From NCBI RefSeq assembly GCF_002220365.1, contig NZ_MTHB01000096.1, positions 1 to 64,000 of the forward strand: a DNA stretch of 64,000 bases, written 5' to 3'. Below, piece by piece: positions 1 to 8,044 of this stretch; positions within the stretch are counted from its first letter, which is position 1, and every line of letters starts with the position of its first letter. Source of the stretch: Caballeronia sordidicola (lineage in GTDB: Bacteria; Pseudomonadota; Gammaproteobacteria; Burkholderiales; Burkholderiaceae). Both the position numbers and the translations under genes were made by a program. The notes under the pieces were generated by a model. The model was given only the letters and a program-made list of their open reading frames with translations. It was not told where the DNA came from and did not search any database.

Positions 1-1481
1 GTTTCCGCGAACTCGGTAGCGCAAGACAGGTTTTGTTGTCGCTACGAGCTCAACAGGTCCATTTCCCGCGTCCTTCTGACGGTAGGACGCTCACGCACTT
101 TGACTGGCTACCCGTACGCTACCGTAACGTGATCTCGGTGCTCAAGAATCCGTTCTATGCCGGCGCATATGTGTACGGCAAGAGTGGCAAACAGATGGCG
201 ATAGTAGATGGGCGTGCGCGCAAGAGCTATAAGCATCCCAAGCCGTTTGAGGAGTGGGATGTCCTGCTCCGGGAGCATCACGAAGGCTACATCGATTGGG
301 CGGAATTCGAACGCAACCAGAAACAGCTCTCGGCCAACGCCTACAGCAAGGCGGGCGACGTAAAATCGAGCCGTGGTGGACGGGCACTGCTCGCTGGCCT
401 GCTTGCTTGCGCGCGCTGTGGGCGCCGCCTGTCGGTGGCCTATACTGGTCGAATCCCGCGGGCCGTCTACCGATGTGATCGCTTTGACATACCGCCGCGA
501 TGCATGAGCTTCGGCGGTTCACGCATCGACGCTGCCATCGGAAACGAACTTCTGCGTGTCGTGGAGCCCTTGGCAATCGAAGCAGCCCAGCAGGCCGAGC
601 ATATGCAAATGGATACCTTGAACGAGCAGCGGCGGATCGTGGAACTCGAACTGCAGCAAGCCCAATACGAGGCGACGCTCGCCGAGCGACGCTACGCCGC
701 CTGCGACCCCGATAACCGTCTGATTGCCGCGCAATTGGAGAAGAACTGGGAAGCAGCATTACGTCGGGTACAGGCCTGTCAAACGCGTCTGGAGACGGCA
801 GGGGCGCCGATGGCAGAGGCAGCGCCTCCAGACTTTGTGAAGCTCGCTGAGAATCTCCAGGCAGCCTGGAACGCTCCGGGCGTGACCATGCGCATGCGCC
901 AGCAGCTAGTCCGCGCGCTCATCGTCGATATTGTTGCAGACGTCGACGAAGCGGCTCGCGAAGTCATACTGACGATCCACTGGCACGGCGGTCAGCACTC
1001 CCAGCTACGAATTCGCAAGCCCCGAACGGGCGAGCATGGATGCAGCACCTCTGACGAGGCGCTCGCGGTCGTTCGCAGCATGGCGAGCCGGTGGTCAGAT
1101 CAGGACATCGCCGCATCGTTGAACCGGATGGGGTTACGGACAGGCCAGGGTAAGACCTGGACTGCGCACCGTGTCAGTTCCATACGGCGAGTGCGAGACA
1201 TCCATGCGTACAAGTCGGCTGAGAAGGAGGGAGAATGGCTGACGATGTTCGAAGCCGCAAAACTGCTCGGCGTCACCAGTCACGCGATCCGCCGGTTGAT
1301 CAACGATCGGGTTCTGCCAGCCGAGCAGGTGATGCCCGACGCCCCGTGGCAGATTCGCGCGAGTGATCTACGCAGCGAGGTTGTTACGTCGGCGCTAACA
1401 CGCAAACATCGCCCGTGTCGCAACGATGTCGAAGGACAAATCCCAATGTTTATCGAGGTTTCGGAAGGAGGTGCACAATGA
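1..1481 (+). CDS. Large serine recombinase, 5'-truncated by window edge
   Basis: The reading frame is open from base 3 without a start, so the N-terminal catalytic resolvase domain with the serine nucleophile lies outside the window. The visible part begins in the Recombinase domain (an FRELGSARQ-type helix, then VISVLKNPFYAGAYVYGK). It continues through a zinc beta-ribbon (LLACARCGRRL ... YRCD) and a long coiled-coil stretch at about 200-290 counted from the TTG at 33. A C-terminal helix-turn-helix-like segment follows (MFEAAKLLGVTSHAIRRLI). This is the architecture of site-specific recombinases that integrate or excise mobile elements. The TGA stop overlaps an ATG (ATGA, 1478-1481) preceded by AAGGAGGTG, so a translationally coupled gene once followed; IS66 sequence begins within a few bases of that ATG. 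The family call is firm; the target site and element are unknown. Confidence 0.85.
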   Translation, partial: FRELGSARQVLLSLRAQQVHFPRPSDGRTLTHFDWLPVRYRNVISVLKNPFYAGAYVYGKSGKQMAIVDGRARKSYKHPKPFEEWDVLLREHHEGYIDWAEFERNQKQLSANAYSKAGDVKSSRGGRALLAGLLACARCGRRLSVAYTGRIPRAVYRCDRFDIPPRCMSFGGSRIDAAIGNELLRVVEPLAIEAAQQAEHMQMDTLNEQRRIVELELQQAQYEATLAERRYAACDPDNRLIAAQLEKNWEAALRRVQACQTRLETAGAPMAEAAPPDFVKLAENLQAAWNAPGVTMRMRQQLVRALIVDIVADVDEAAREVILTIHWHGGQHSQLRIRKPRTGEHGCSTSDEALAVVRSMASRWSDQDIAASLNRMGLRTGQGKTWTAHRVSSIRRVRDIHAYKSAEKEGEWLTMFEAAKLLGVTSHAIRRLINDRVLPAEQVMPDAPWQIRASDLRSEVVTSALTRKHRPCRNDVEGQIPMFIEVSEGGAQ

Positions 1482-2813
1482 ACGCCCCATTACTAGAGGG
1501 CGAATTGAGCGTTCTGCGGTGTTGTTGTCCACTTCGATGCGCCCATCTTCGCAGTAACGTGTCAGCGCCTGCCAATGCGTCAACGAGTACTTGATCGCCT
1601 TGGCTATGCCGGACTTCACCGATACTTGCAAGAGCGTTTGTTCTAGCCAGACCTTCAGGCTTATGAGAAGCGGCTTCGCACGCGTCAGGCGAACCGATTG
1701 ACGCACGGCGGGCATTTGTCCGCGGATATCCCTCTCAATTGCGTACAGGGCTCTGATCCGGAGCAGCGCCTCCTCGGCGATCGGAGAGCGGTCTAACTCG
1801 AACAAGTCATAGTACTTACGCCGAGCGTGGGCCCAGCAAGCGGCTTCGATAATCTGGCCATCGCGATATAGCGCGGAATACCCGCTATAGGCATCCGCTT
1901 GCAGGATTCCGCAATAGCCCTCGAGATGTGCTCTGGGCCTTTCGCCTTTGCGGTCAGGCGAGTACTGGTACCAGACCGCTGGCGGCGCCTGGTTGCCTGC
2001 TGGCCTATCGTCTCTCACATACGTCCATAGTCGCGCCGTGCGTGTCTTTCCGCGACCGGGATCTAACACTGGCACCGGCGTATCGTCGGTATGGATCTTT
2101 TGCGCCTGCAGGACATACTGACCTATGGCGTCGGCCAGGGGTTCAAGGAGGCGACCTGCTTCGCGCACCCAAGAAGCCAGCGTTGCGCGATCAAGCTCGA
2201 TGCCTGCACGGCGATAGATGCTTGCTTGTCGATACAGCGGGGTATGGTCAGCGTATTTGGAAACCACTACTTGAGCCAGCAGACCCGCCCCGGCCATACC
2301 CCTTGCGATTGGGCGGGAAGGAGCAGCAACCTGCACGACTTTGGAACAGCGACCACACGCTAGTTTGGGACGCACGTGCCGAGTCACCTTGAAGTAACCC
2401 GGCACATAATCGAGCATCTCGGAAACGTCTTCGCCGAGCGCACGCATATGGGTTCCGCATTCGGGACAGTCACAAGTCGCGGGCGCATGAACCAGGGTCT
2501 CACGTGGGAGGTGGTCGGGAAACGTGCGTGGTTTGCGGCGACGAGCAACGGCCTTGTCTGTTTCCTTCGAATCGACCGTTTCGCCTTCGACGGGCAAGTC
2601 TGTAGTTGGAACGCTCGGCACCTGCTGTACGGGCAAATCTCCAAGGGCCAGTTCGAGCTGATCCATCAGCTCAGTCATACGCTCCGATGAACGACCGTAC
2701 TGCCAGCGTTTAAGACGTGCAATCTCAGCCACCAACTGGGCAATCGTCTCGTCGCGCGAAGCCAGCATGCGCTTGAGGGCGGCGATGTCGTCAGGAAGGG
2801 AACTAGCGGGCAT
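1395..2813 (-). pseudogene. tnpC: IS66 transposase TnpC, C-terminally truncated
   Basis: This is the DDE transposase of IS66. The start is taken at the ATG at 2813 (MPASSLPDDIAALKRM), because the frame upstream reads through the tnpB end and intergenic bases. Visible parts are an N-terminal leucine-rich helix, a zinc-finger-like CDCPECG segment with downstream CGRC, the DDE core (HTDDTPVPVLDPGRGKTR, then DAYSGY) and the C-terminal EVDNNTAERSIRPLVMGR motif. After that motif, where family members continue with GRKN-type sequence and another 40-50 residues, the frame runs into sequence antisense to the recombinase gene and stops at 1395. The protein thus has a foreign tail and is probably inactive. 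Confidence 0.85.
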
Positions 2814-2868
2814 GCTTGTTATTTTAAAACATGCCCGCCGCTTCTGAACGCTTGCGCAGAGGCTTTTT

Positions 2869-3231
2869 TTAAGCTGCTCGAGTAGGCTGCCAGGTCCGTT
2901 CAGGCCGTCGCCAGTCAATGCCCTCTAGGAGCATCGAAAGCTGGGCTGCGGAGAGATGAATGCTGCCCGATTCGGCCTGGGGCCAGATAAAACGGCCGCG
3001 CTCAAGACGCTTCGCATAAAGATTCATGCCGTCGCCGCTCCACCACAAAATCTTAATGATGTCACCACGCCGTCCACGAAAGGCGAAAACGTGACCAGAA
3101 AACGGATCAAGTTCCAGAGTGGATTGAACAAGAGTAGCGAGGCCGTCCATGCCGCGACGCATGTCCGTAATGCCAGCGGCCAGCCAAATACGGGTACCGG
3201 AAGGAGGTGCGATCATACGGGCATCAGACAA
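2869..3231 (-). CDS. tnpB: IS66 TnpB accessory protein
   Basis: This protein of 120 residues is the second IS66 gene, of the IS66 Orf2 family. Diagnostic stretches are IWLAAGITDMRRGMDGLA, GHVFAFRGRRGDIIKILWW and the C-terminal LLEGIDWRRP. It overlaps the tnpA end by 19 bases, suggesting translational coupling, and is followed 55 bases later by tnpC. The family is required for IS66 transposition in studied elements, but the exact biochemical role is not settled. It appears intact here, although the element as a whole is truncated. Confidence 0.9.
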   Translation of the reverse strand: MSDARMIAPPSGTRIWLAAGITDMRRGMDGLATLVQSTLELDPFSGHVFAFRGRRGDIIKILWWSGDGMNLYAKRLERGRFIWPQAESGSIHLSAAQLSMLLEGIDWRRPERTWQPTRAA

Positions 3232-3635
3232 CGCAGCACTAAACGTAATTGAACGGGGTCGACCCTGCCAGTGAGCCGAACGCGCGCTCCATTGAGCTCG
3301 ATCTCGATGTTTGCTGCATCACGCGCAGGCCCCTCAGGATTTGCAGCTACCGCCGGGGCCGTGGATGCCTCCGCTTTTACCTCCGTTGGCAAGGTCACAG
3401 GGAGTAGCACTGTCGCTTCAGCGCCGCCGTTGCTAAGCAACCCGGCGCGGTATTCGCGGCGCCATTTGAAAACCATATTTGGATTGAGTCCATGGGCCTG
3501 AGCCAGTTTAGCCACGGAAACATTGGATTCACAGGCCGCGATCGCGACCTGTCGTTTGTAGGCCGGATCGTAGTTCGGTCGGCCCTTGCGATTTGAAATC
3601 TGCATCTCATCTTTAGACAAAGTAGTCCCCATCAC
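3213..3635 (-). CDS. tnpA: IS66 TnpA (helix-turn-helix accessory protein)
   Basis: This is the first IS66 gene, with a transposase-8/HTH_23-like N-terminus (RPNYDPAYKRQVAIAAC, then VSVAKLAQAHGLNPNMVFKW), a DNA-binding module. The C-terminal half is the usual low-complexity linker and a short beta-rich end. The start is uncertain. GTG 3635 or ATG 3632 fall inside a perfect 14-bp hairpin, while ATG at 3605 (MQISNRKG) lies downstream of it. The hairpin may limit translation entering from outside transcripts. Confidence 0.85.
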   Translation of the reverse strand: MMGTTLSKDEMQISNRKGRPNYDPAYKRQVAIAACESNVSVAKLAQAHGLNPNMVFKWRREYRAGLLSNGGAEATVLLPVTLPTEVKAEASTAPAVAANPEGPARDAANIEIELNGARVRLTGRVDPVQLRLVLRCLMPV

Positions 3636-3657
3636 TTATTTGGTGGGGACTACTTTG
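3618..3657 (-). repeat. Perfect 14-bp inverted repeat over the tnpA start
   Basis: The arms CAAAGTAGTCCCCA (3618-3631) and TGGGGACTACTTTG (3644-3657) are exact reverse complements around a 12-base loop. In minus-strand RNA the hairpin covers the possible GTG/ATG starts of tnpA. It could act as a start-sequestering structure or an operator. Confidence 0.7.
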
Positions 3658-3728
3658 GACACTATCCAGCTGCCTGTACATGCGGCCTTCAGATGACGCT
3701 TACTGGACACTTAGGGTAGCGTGGTTTG

Positions 3729-3797
3729 AAAGCGTTTTCTTTGCTTCGTTTCTTTGTCGCTTTGGACAAAGAAATGACGTGCCGCCACGCACAGTGG
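3729..3797. repeat. Probable dispersed intergenic repeat (AAAGCGTTTTCTTTGC type)
   Basis: The segment has T-rich and A-rich complementary halves (TTTCTTTGTCGCTTT, then GGACAAAGAAA) and ends in GTGCCGCCACGCACAGTGGC. It resembles the short intergenic repeat commonly seen in Paraburkholderia genomes. This is recognition by memory of the pattern, not by search. No gene is visible between the IS end at 3703 and waaC at 4225. Confidence 0.5.
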
Positions 3798-3851
3798 CTA
3801 ACAGTGCTAAAGAAATAAGCCGACTCAGGCAGACCGCTAAGGCTGAAAGCA

Positions 3852-4101
3852 GCACCCCGGCATTGACTCCGACCGCTAACGCAGGAACCTGGCAACCCGG
3901 CACTGACTCCGACCGCTAACGCAGGAACCCTGGCACCCCGGCACTGACTCCGACCGCTAACGCTGGAACCTGGCACCCCGGCACTGACTCCGACCGCTAA
4001 CGCAGGAACCTGGCACCCCGGCACCAACCCCAACCGCTAACCCCGAAACCTGGCAACCGGACACGAACCCCGACCACCAGCCCCATAACCCCCCAAAACA
4101 C
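3852..4101. repeat. 40-bp tandem repeat array
   Basis: The core GACTCCGACCGCTAACGC recurs with a period of 40-41 bp at about 3865, 3905, 3946 and 3986. Two further diverged copies start near 4022 and 4062. Units are near-identical in the middle and decay toward waaC. There are no unique spacers, so it is not a CRISPR. The array lies just upstream of waaC, and the decayed copies run to within about 120 bases of its start. Confidence 0.85.
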
Positions 4102-4224
4102 CAGCGCGAGCAAGACCCGCACCCCGAGCGCGAGCGAAAAACCAACCCTAAGACCAAGCGCCAGCGGTAAACTCCGCCCCATCCCAAAATTATCCACGCG
4201 TCGTTCAATCCGACGGCGCCCACC

Positions 4225-5229
4225 GTGTCCAGCGTGCAAAAGATCTTGATTGTCCGGGTGTCGTCCCTAGGCGACGTCGTCCATAACATGCCGGCCATCG
4301 CCGATATCCGTCGTCTCCACCCCGATGCCCAGATCGACTGGCTAGTCGAAGAGAGCTTCACGGATCTCGTCGAACTCGTCGGTGGCGTTCGCCGCGCCAT
4401 CCCGTTCTCCCTGCGGCGCTGGCGCAAACGCCTCTTCTCCTTCGATAACTGGCGCGAAATCCAACGCTTTCGCCGCACACTAGCCGCAGAAAAATACGAC
4501 CTCGTCATTGACTGCCAAGGACTCATCAAAACCGCATGGGTCGCAAGCTGGGCACGCGGTAAGCTGGTCGGCCTCGGTAACCGCACCGACGGCGCCGGCT
4601 ACGAATGGCCCGTTCGTTTCTTCTACGACAAACGCGTACCCATCGAACCGCGCACGCACGTGGTCGAGCGCACCCGGCAACTGGTCGCCGCCGCACTCGG
4701 CGATCCACGCCCCGAACCGACGGATGCGATCGAATTCGGCATCGATACGCGCCGCGCCGCGCTGGCGTTATCGGAGGCCGGGCTTAACCTGCCGGTGCCG
4801 TACGTGGTGTTCGTCCACGCCACGTCCCGCGCCGATAAACAATGGCCCGAAACCGCATGGATCGAACTCGGCCAGACGCTGATCCGGCGCGGGGTATCAA
4901 TCGTGCTCCCATGGGGCAGCGAGACCGAACGCGAAACGAGCGACAAACTGGCGAAAGAATTCGGCGCAGCAGCGGTCGTGCCGCCGAAACTCTCTCTGCC
5001 GGCAGTAGTCGGCCTGATCGACGGCGCGGCAGCAACGGTAGGCGTGGACACGGGACTCGTGCACATCGCGGCAGCCCTGAAGCGGCCGACCGTCGAGTTG
5101 TACAATTTCTCGACCGCCTGGCGCACCGGCGGTTACTGGTCGCCGCGCGTGGTGAACCTGGGCAGCGCCAGTCAGCATCCGACGTTGCAACAAGTCAAGG
5201 CAATCCTCGCAGGCTTCGGGCTGCTTTAA
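4225..5229 (+). CDS. waaC: Lipopolysaccharide heptosyltransferase I
   Basis: This enzyme transfers the first L-glycero-D-manno-heptose from ADP-heptose to Kdo on the inner core, at the cytoplasmic face of the inner membrane. The 334-residue length and the GT9 pattern fit: N-terminal ILIVRVSSLGDVVHNMPA, LVIDCQGLIKTAW in the middle, and the C-terminal nucleotide-binding part with VGVDTGLVHIAAAL and ELYNFSTAWRTGGYW. The start is a GTG at 4225. Neighbours kdoO and waaA act on the adjacent Kdo residues, supporting the assignment as WaaC rather than the second heptosyltransferase WaaF. Confidence 0.93.
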   Translation: MSSVQKILIVRVSSLGDVVHNMPAIADIRRLHPDAQIDWLVEESFTDLVELVGGVRRAIPFSLRRWRKRLFSFDNWREIQRFRRTLAAEKYDLVIDCQGLIKTAWVASWARGKLVGLGNRTDGAGYEWPVRFFYDKRVPIEPRTHVVERTRQLVAAALGDPRPEPTDAIEFGIDTRRAALALSEAGLNLPVPYVVFVHATSRADKQWPETAWIELGQTLIRRGVSIVLPWGSETERETSDKLAKEFGAAAVVPPKLSLPAVVGLIDGAAATVGVDTGLVHIAAALKRPTVELYNFSTAWRTGGYWSPRVVNLGSASQHPTLQQVKAILAGFGLL

Positions 5230-5360
5230 TGCATGAGCGGTAGCAGAGCGGTATCGGGTAGGGTAGCGAGCGGTAATGGGGCGGCGCGTAGGGTGAGGAA
5301 GCGGCTTCGGTTCGAAGGATCGGCTCAGTCGCCGAGATAAACCGGCGGCGTGTCGTTTAA

Positions 5361-5458
5361 CGAAACCAAGCGAAACCAAGCGAAACCAAGCAAAGCCAAG
5401 CAAAGCCAAGCAAAGCCAAGCAAAGCCAAGCAAAGCCAAGCAAAGCCAAGCGAAACCC
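5361..5458. repeat. 10-bp tandem array upstream of kdoO
   Basis: Three exact copies of CGAAACCAAG (5361-5390) are followed by six exact copies of CAAAGCCAAG (5391-5450) and a partial CGAAACCC. The exact copies suggest recent slippage, so copy number may vary between isolates. The surrounding waaC-kdoO interval (5230-5668) contains no other recognisable gene. Confidence 0.95.
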
Positions 5459-5570
5459 GGCGGTTTGAGGTCCATCAACTGCTGGCCTTTCACACAACGG
5501 ATTTTGCAGTCGGTTTGAGCGAAAATGCACCGCGCTCGCCGGGCGCGACGTTTCCCCGATGCGTCAATCG

Positions 5571-5630
5571 AAGCCAATCGAGGTTAATTGAAGCCGATCG
5601 AAGCCGATTGAAGCCGATTGACGATAATCG
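5571..5630. repeat. Second 10-bp-period array upstream of kdoO
   Basis: Six imperfect units in exact 10-bp register (AAGCCAATCG, AGGTTAATTG, AAGCCGATCG, AAGCCGATTG twice, ACGATAATCG) end about 40 bases before the kdoO start. The period equals the first array but the unit differs. Confidence 0.85.
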
Positions 5631-5668
5631 AGTCCGCCCACTCGCTCATCCAAACAAATCGAAGGCAC

Positions 5669-6553
5669 ATGACCGAATCTCAAATTATTGAAGTTGCCTC
5701 CGCCGACTGGCAGGGCCAGCAGCTTTCCGTGCCGCGCGAGGCGTTGCTGGCCGGCGTCGAACGCGGCAAGGTCCTGTATTTCCCGCGTCTGGCGTTTGCC
5801 ATAGAAGGCGGCGAACGGGCGCTCCTGGACCCGAAGGTCGCCGATCCCGAACGCAAGAACATCAGCCTCGCGCCCAATGGCGGCCCGCTGGCGGGTGTAC
5901 TCGGCGACGCCGTCACGCAATCCGCCGTCCGGGCGTTGATCGCGCGCTACCAGGCGAACGCGCGCTCGCTGGTCGACGGGCTGTTCCCTGAATATCGCGA
6001 CAAGTTGCGGGTAGCGCCAACCAGCTTGCGGCTGCATCGCGTGGAAACGCGCGAGACGTCGTGGCGCAAGGACGATAGCCGCCTTCACGTCGATGCGTTT
6101 CCGTCGCGGCCGAATTATGGCGAGCGCATTCTGCGCGTGTTCACCAACGTCAATCCAGATGGCGCGCCGCGTGTATGGCGCGTCGGCGAGCCGTTCGAAG
6201 ACATGGCAAAACGCTTCCTGCCCGCCATCAAAGCCCCGTTTCCCGGCGCGGCGTGGCTCATGAACCTCCTGCATATCACCAAGACGCCGCGCAGCGAATA
6301 CGACCACCTGATGCTCCATCTGCACGACGCAATGAAGGCCGATATCGACTATCAAGCGAAATCGCCGCAGCAAGAGATGCCGTTTCCGCCCGGTTGCGTG
6401 TGGGTGTGTTTCTCCGATCAAACCTCGCACGCCGTCATGTCCGGCCAGTACATGCTCGAGCAAACCTTCTTCCTCCCCGTCAGCGCCATGGCCCAGCCCG
6501 ACTGCGCGCCGCTCGGAATCCTGCAACGCCTCAAAGGCAGGGCGCTGGTTTGA
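5669..6553 (+). CDS. kdoO: Kdo 3-hydroxylase
   Basis: This belongs to the Fe(II)/2-oxoglutarate-dependent Kdo dioxygenase family, which hydroxylates C3 of Kdo in lipid A-Kdo to give Ko (D-glycero-D-talo-octulosonate), a sugar characteristic of Burkholderia inner core. Family-typical stretches are GKVLYFPRLAF, RKDDSRLHVDAFPSRP (HxD metal ligands), GERILRVFTNVNP and the late SDQTSHAVMSGQYMLEQTF, which supplies the distal His. The ATG at 5669 is chosen because GAAGG lies 4 bases upstream; an ATG 51 bases earlier falls inside the repeat array. It sits between waaC and waaA. The family call is strong; the exact isoform is inferred. Confidence 0.9.
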   Translation: MTESQIIEVASADWQGQQLSVPREALLAGVERGKVLYFPRLAFAIEGGERALLDPKVADPERKNISLAPNGGPLAGVLGDAVTQSAVRALIARYQANARSLVDGLFPEYRDKLRVAPTSLRLHRVETRETSWRKDDSRLHVDAFPSRPNYGERILRVFTNVNPDGAPRVWRVGEPFEDMAKRFLPAIKAPFPGAAWLMNLLHITKTPRSEYDHLMLHLHDAMKADIDYQAKSPQQEMPFPPGCVWVCFSDQTSHAVMSGQYMLEQTFFLPVSAMAQPDCAPLGILQRLKGRALV

Positions 6554-6686
6554 GCGCCGCAGCCTGGTGGGGATGTGTGGCGGGGCCGGGCGTCGGTTCG
6601 GGCCTCTGCCCGAGTTTTCACGTGCGTGGTGAGCAATCGTTGCCGTCGTTGCCTTTTTTGTCGAGCGTCTGCCGCGAGGGCGGCCG

Positions 6687-8012
6687 ATGCTGAGGCTCGT
6701 GTATCGCGCGTTATGGTGGCTTGTCGCGCCGCTGGCAGTGCTGCGACTGCTGATCCGCTCGCGGCGGGAGCGTGGGTATCGCGAACATATCGGCGAACGG
6801 TTTGGCTTTGGTCCCGTCCGCCGTGCCGACGACCTCGCGCCGTTGATCTGGGTCCATGCGGTCTCGGTGGGGGAGACGCGCGCGGCGCAGCCGTTAATTG
6901 AAGCGTTGCAACAAGCCCATCCCGACGCCCGCATCCTGCTGACGCACATGACCCCGAGCGGCCGCGCGACCGGCGTCGAGCTCTACGGCGATCGTATTTC
7001 GCGCAGCTATCTTCCCTACGATTCGCCGTCCCTCGTGCGGCGGTTCCTGCGCGCGTGGCGGCCGTCGCTCGGCATCGTGATGGAAACGGAAGTGTGGCCG
7101 ACACTCATCGACGAATGCAAGCGGGCCGATATCCCGCTGGTGCTGACCAACGCGCGGATGTCGGCGCGCTCGTTCAAGCGCGCGGCGAAGTTCGGCCATG
7201 CAACGCGCGAAGTGTTCGGTGGTTTTACGCGCGTGCTGGCGCAGACACAGTCCGACGCGGACCGCCTGAGCGCGCTGGGCGCGCGCAACATCGCGGTGCT
7301 TGGCAACCTGAAATTCGATATGGCCGCGCCGCCCGAACTCTATGCGCGTGGCCATGCATGGCGCGCGGCGATTGGGGAGCGCCCGGTATGGGTGGCGGCG
7401 AGCACGCGCGAGGGTGAGGAAGCGCTGGTGCTGCAGGCGTTCACGACTTTGCGAGCCCGCATACCCGATGCGTTGCTGATCCTCGTGCCGCGCCATCCGC
7501 AGCGTTTCGACGAAGTGGCCGTCTTGATCGAAGCCGCCGCGCAGTCCTATGTACGCCGTTCCGCCTGGGCGGGACGGGCGGCGGCAGCGGGATCGGGAGT
7601 CGATGCCGCACCCGCTTTGCCTCCGGACGTCAACGTGCTGCTCGGCGATTCGATGGGCGAGTTGAGCGCATATTACGCGGCGTCGGACCTGGCGTTTATC
7701 GGCGGGAGTTTGCTGCCGCTGGGCGGGCAGAACCTGATCGAGGCGTGTGCGGCGGGCGTGCCGGTGCTGATTGGCCCGCACACCTTCAATTTCACGCAAG
7801 CAACGAACGATGCCATCACGGAGGGCGCGGCGTTGCGCGTGAGTGATCCGGCGGCGCTGGCGCGCGGCCTGCGGGAGCTTTTCACCGATAAACCCCGCCG
7901 GCTCGCCATGAGCGCGGCGGCGTCGGCGTTCGCGGCGAAGCATCGTGGGGCGACGGCAAGGACGGTGGGAGTGCTGGGGGCGTTGTTGCGTACGCAGGCA
8001 GAGGAACAGTGA
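6687..8012 (+). CDS. waaA: Kdo transferase
   Basis: This GT30-family transferase adds Kdo from CMP-Kdo to lipid IVA, the first committed step of core assembly. At 441 residues it has the usual size, with an N-terminal membrane anchor (LWWLVAPLAVLRLLI). GT30 motifs are WVHAVSVGETRAA (with the catalytic Glu in the SVGE turn), METEVWP, LTNARMSARS, the PRHPQRFDE loop and a C-terminal nucleotide site with FIGGSLLPLGGQNLIEA. It is separated by 133 bases from kdoO and converges on the glycosyltransferase at 8045. The number of Kdo units added cannot be read from sequence. Confidence 0.95.
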   Translation: MLRLVYRALWWLVAPLAVLRLLIRSRRERGYREHIGERFGFGPVRRADDLAPLIWVHAVSVGETRAAQPLIEALQQAHPDARILLTHMTPSGRATGVELYGDRISRSYLPYDSPSLVRRFLRAWRPSLGIVMETEVWPTLIDECKRADIPLVLTNARMSARSFKRAAKFGHATREVFGGFTRVLAQTQSDADRLSALGARNIAVLGNLKFDMAAPPELYARGHAWRAAIGERPVWVAASTREGEEALVLQAFTTLRARIPDALLILVPRHPQRFDEVAVLIEAAAQSYVRRSAWAGRAAAAGSGVDAAPALPPDVNVLLGDSMGELSAYYAASDLAFIGGSLLPLGGQNLIEACAAGVPVLIGPHTFNFTQATNDAITEGAALRVSDPAALARGLRELFTDKPRRLAMSAAASAFAAKHRGATARTVGVLGALLRTQAEEQ

Positions 8013-8044
8013 GCCCGGCGGGACGGCCGGACAACGCTGGTGGT

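Larger units (their letters stand above)
1482..3703 (-). mobile_element. IS66-family element, left end missing
   Basis: The three genes tnpA, tnpB and tnpC run on the minus strand in canonical IS66 order. The right terminus is recognisable: read on the minus strand from 3703 it starts GTAAGCGTC, the typical IS66 tip. The opposite terminus is absent, because tnpC homology stops at about 1484, right after the IRPLVMGR motif, against the recombinase stop codon. The element is therefore a remnant unable to move by itself. No target duplication can be defined with one end missing. Confidence 0.8.

Noticed and set aside
3852..4101. Regularly spaced repeats suggesting a CRISPR array
   Set aside because: Units are directly adjacent with no unique spacers, and no cas genes lie nearby.
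5361..5458. Leucine/phenylalanine-rich minus-strand frame over the 10-bp array looking like a membrane protein
   Set aside because: The hydrophobic pattern is only the translation of the DNA repeat, and the frame runs antisense into waaC.
5564..6949. Long open frame (about 460 codons) on the minus strand opposite kdoO
   Set aside because: It is antisense to kdoO and the start of waaA, is rich in Arg/Ala/His as expected of GC-rich antisense sequence, and has no recognisable domain.
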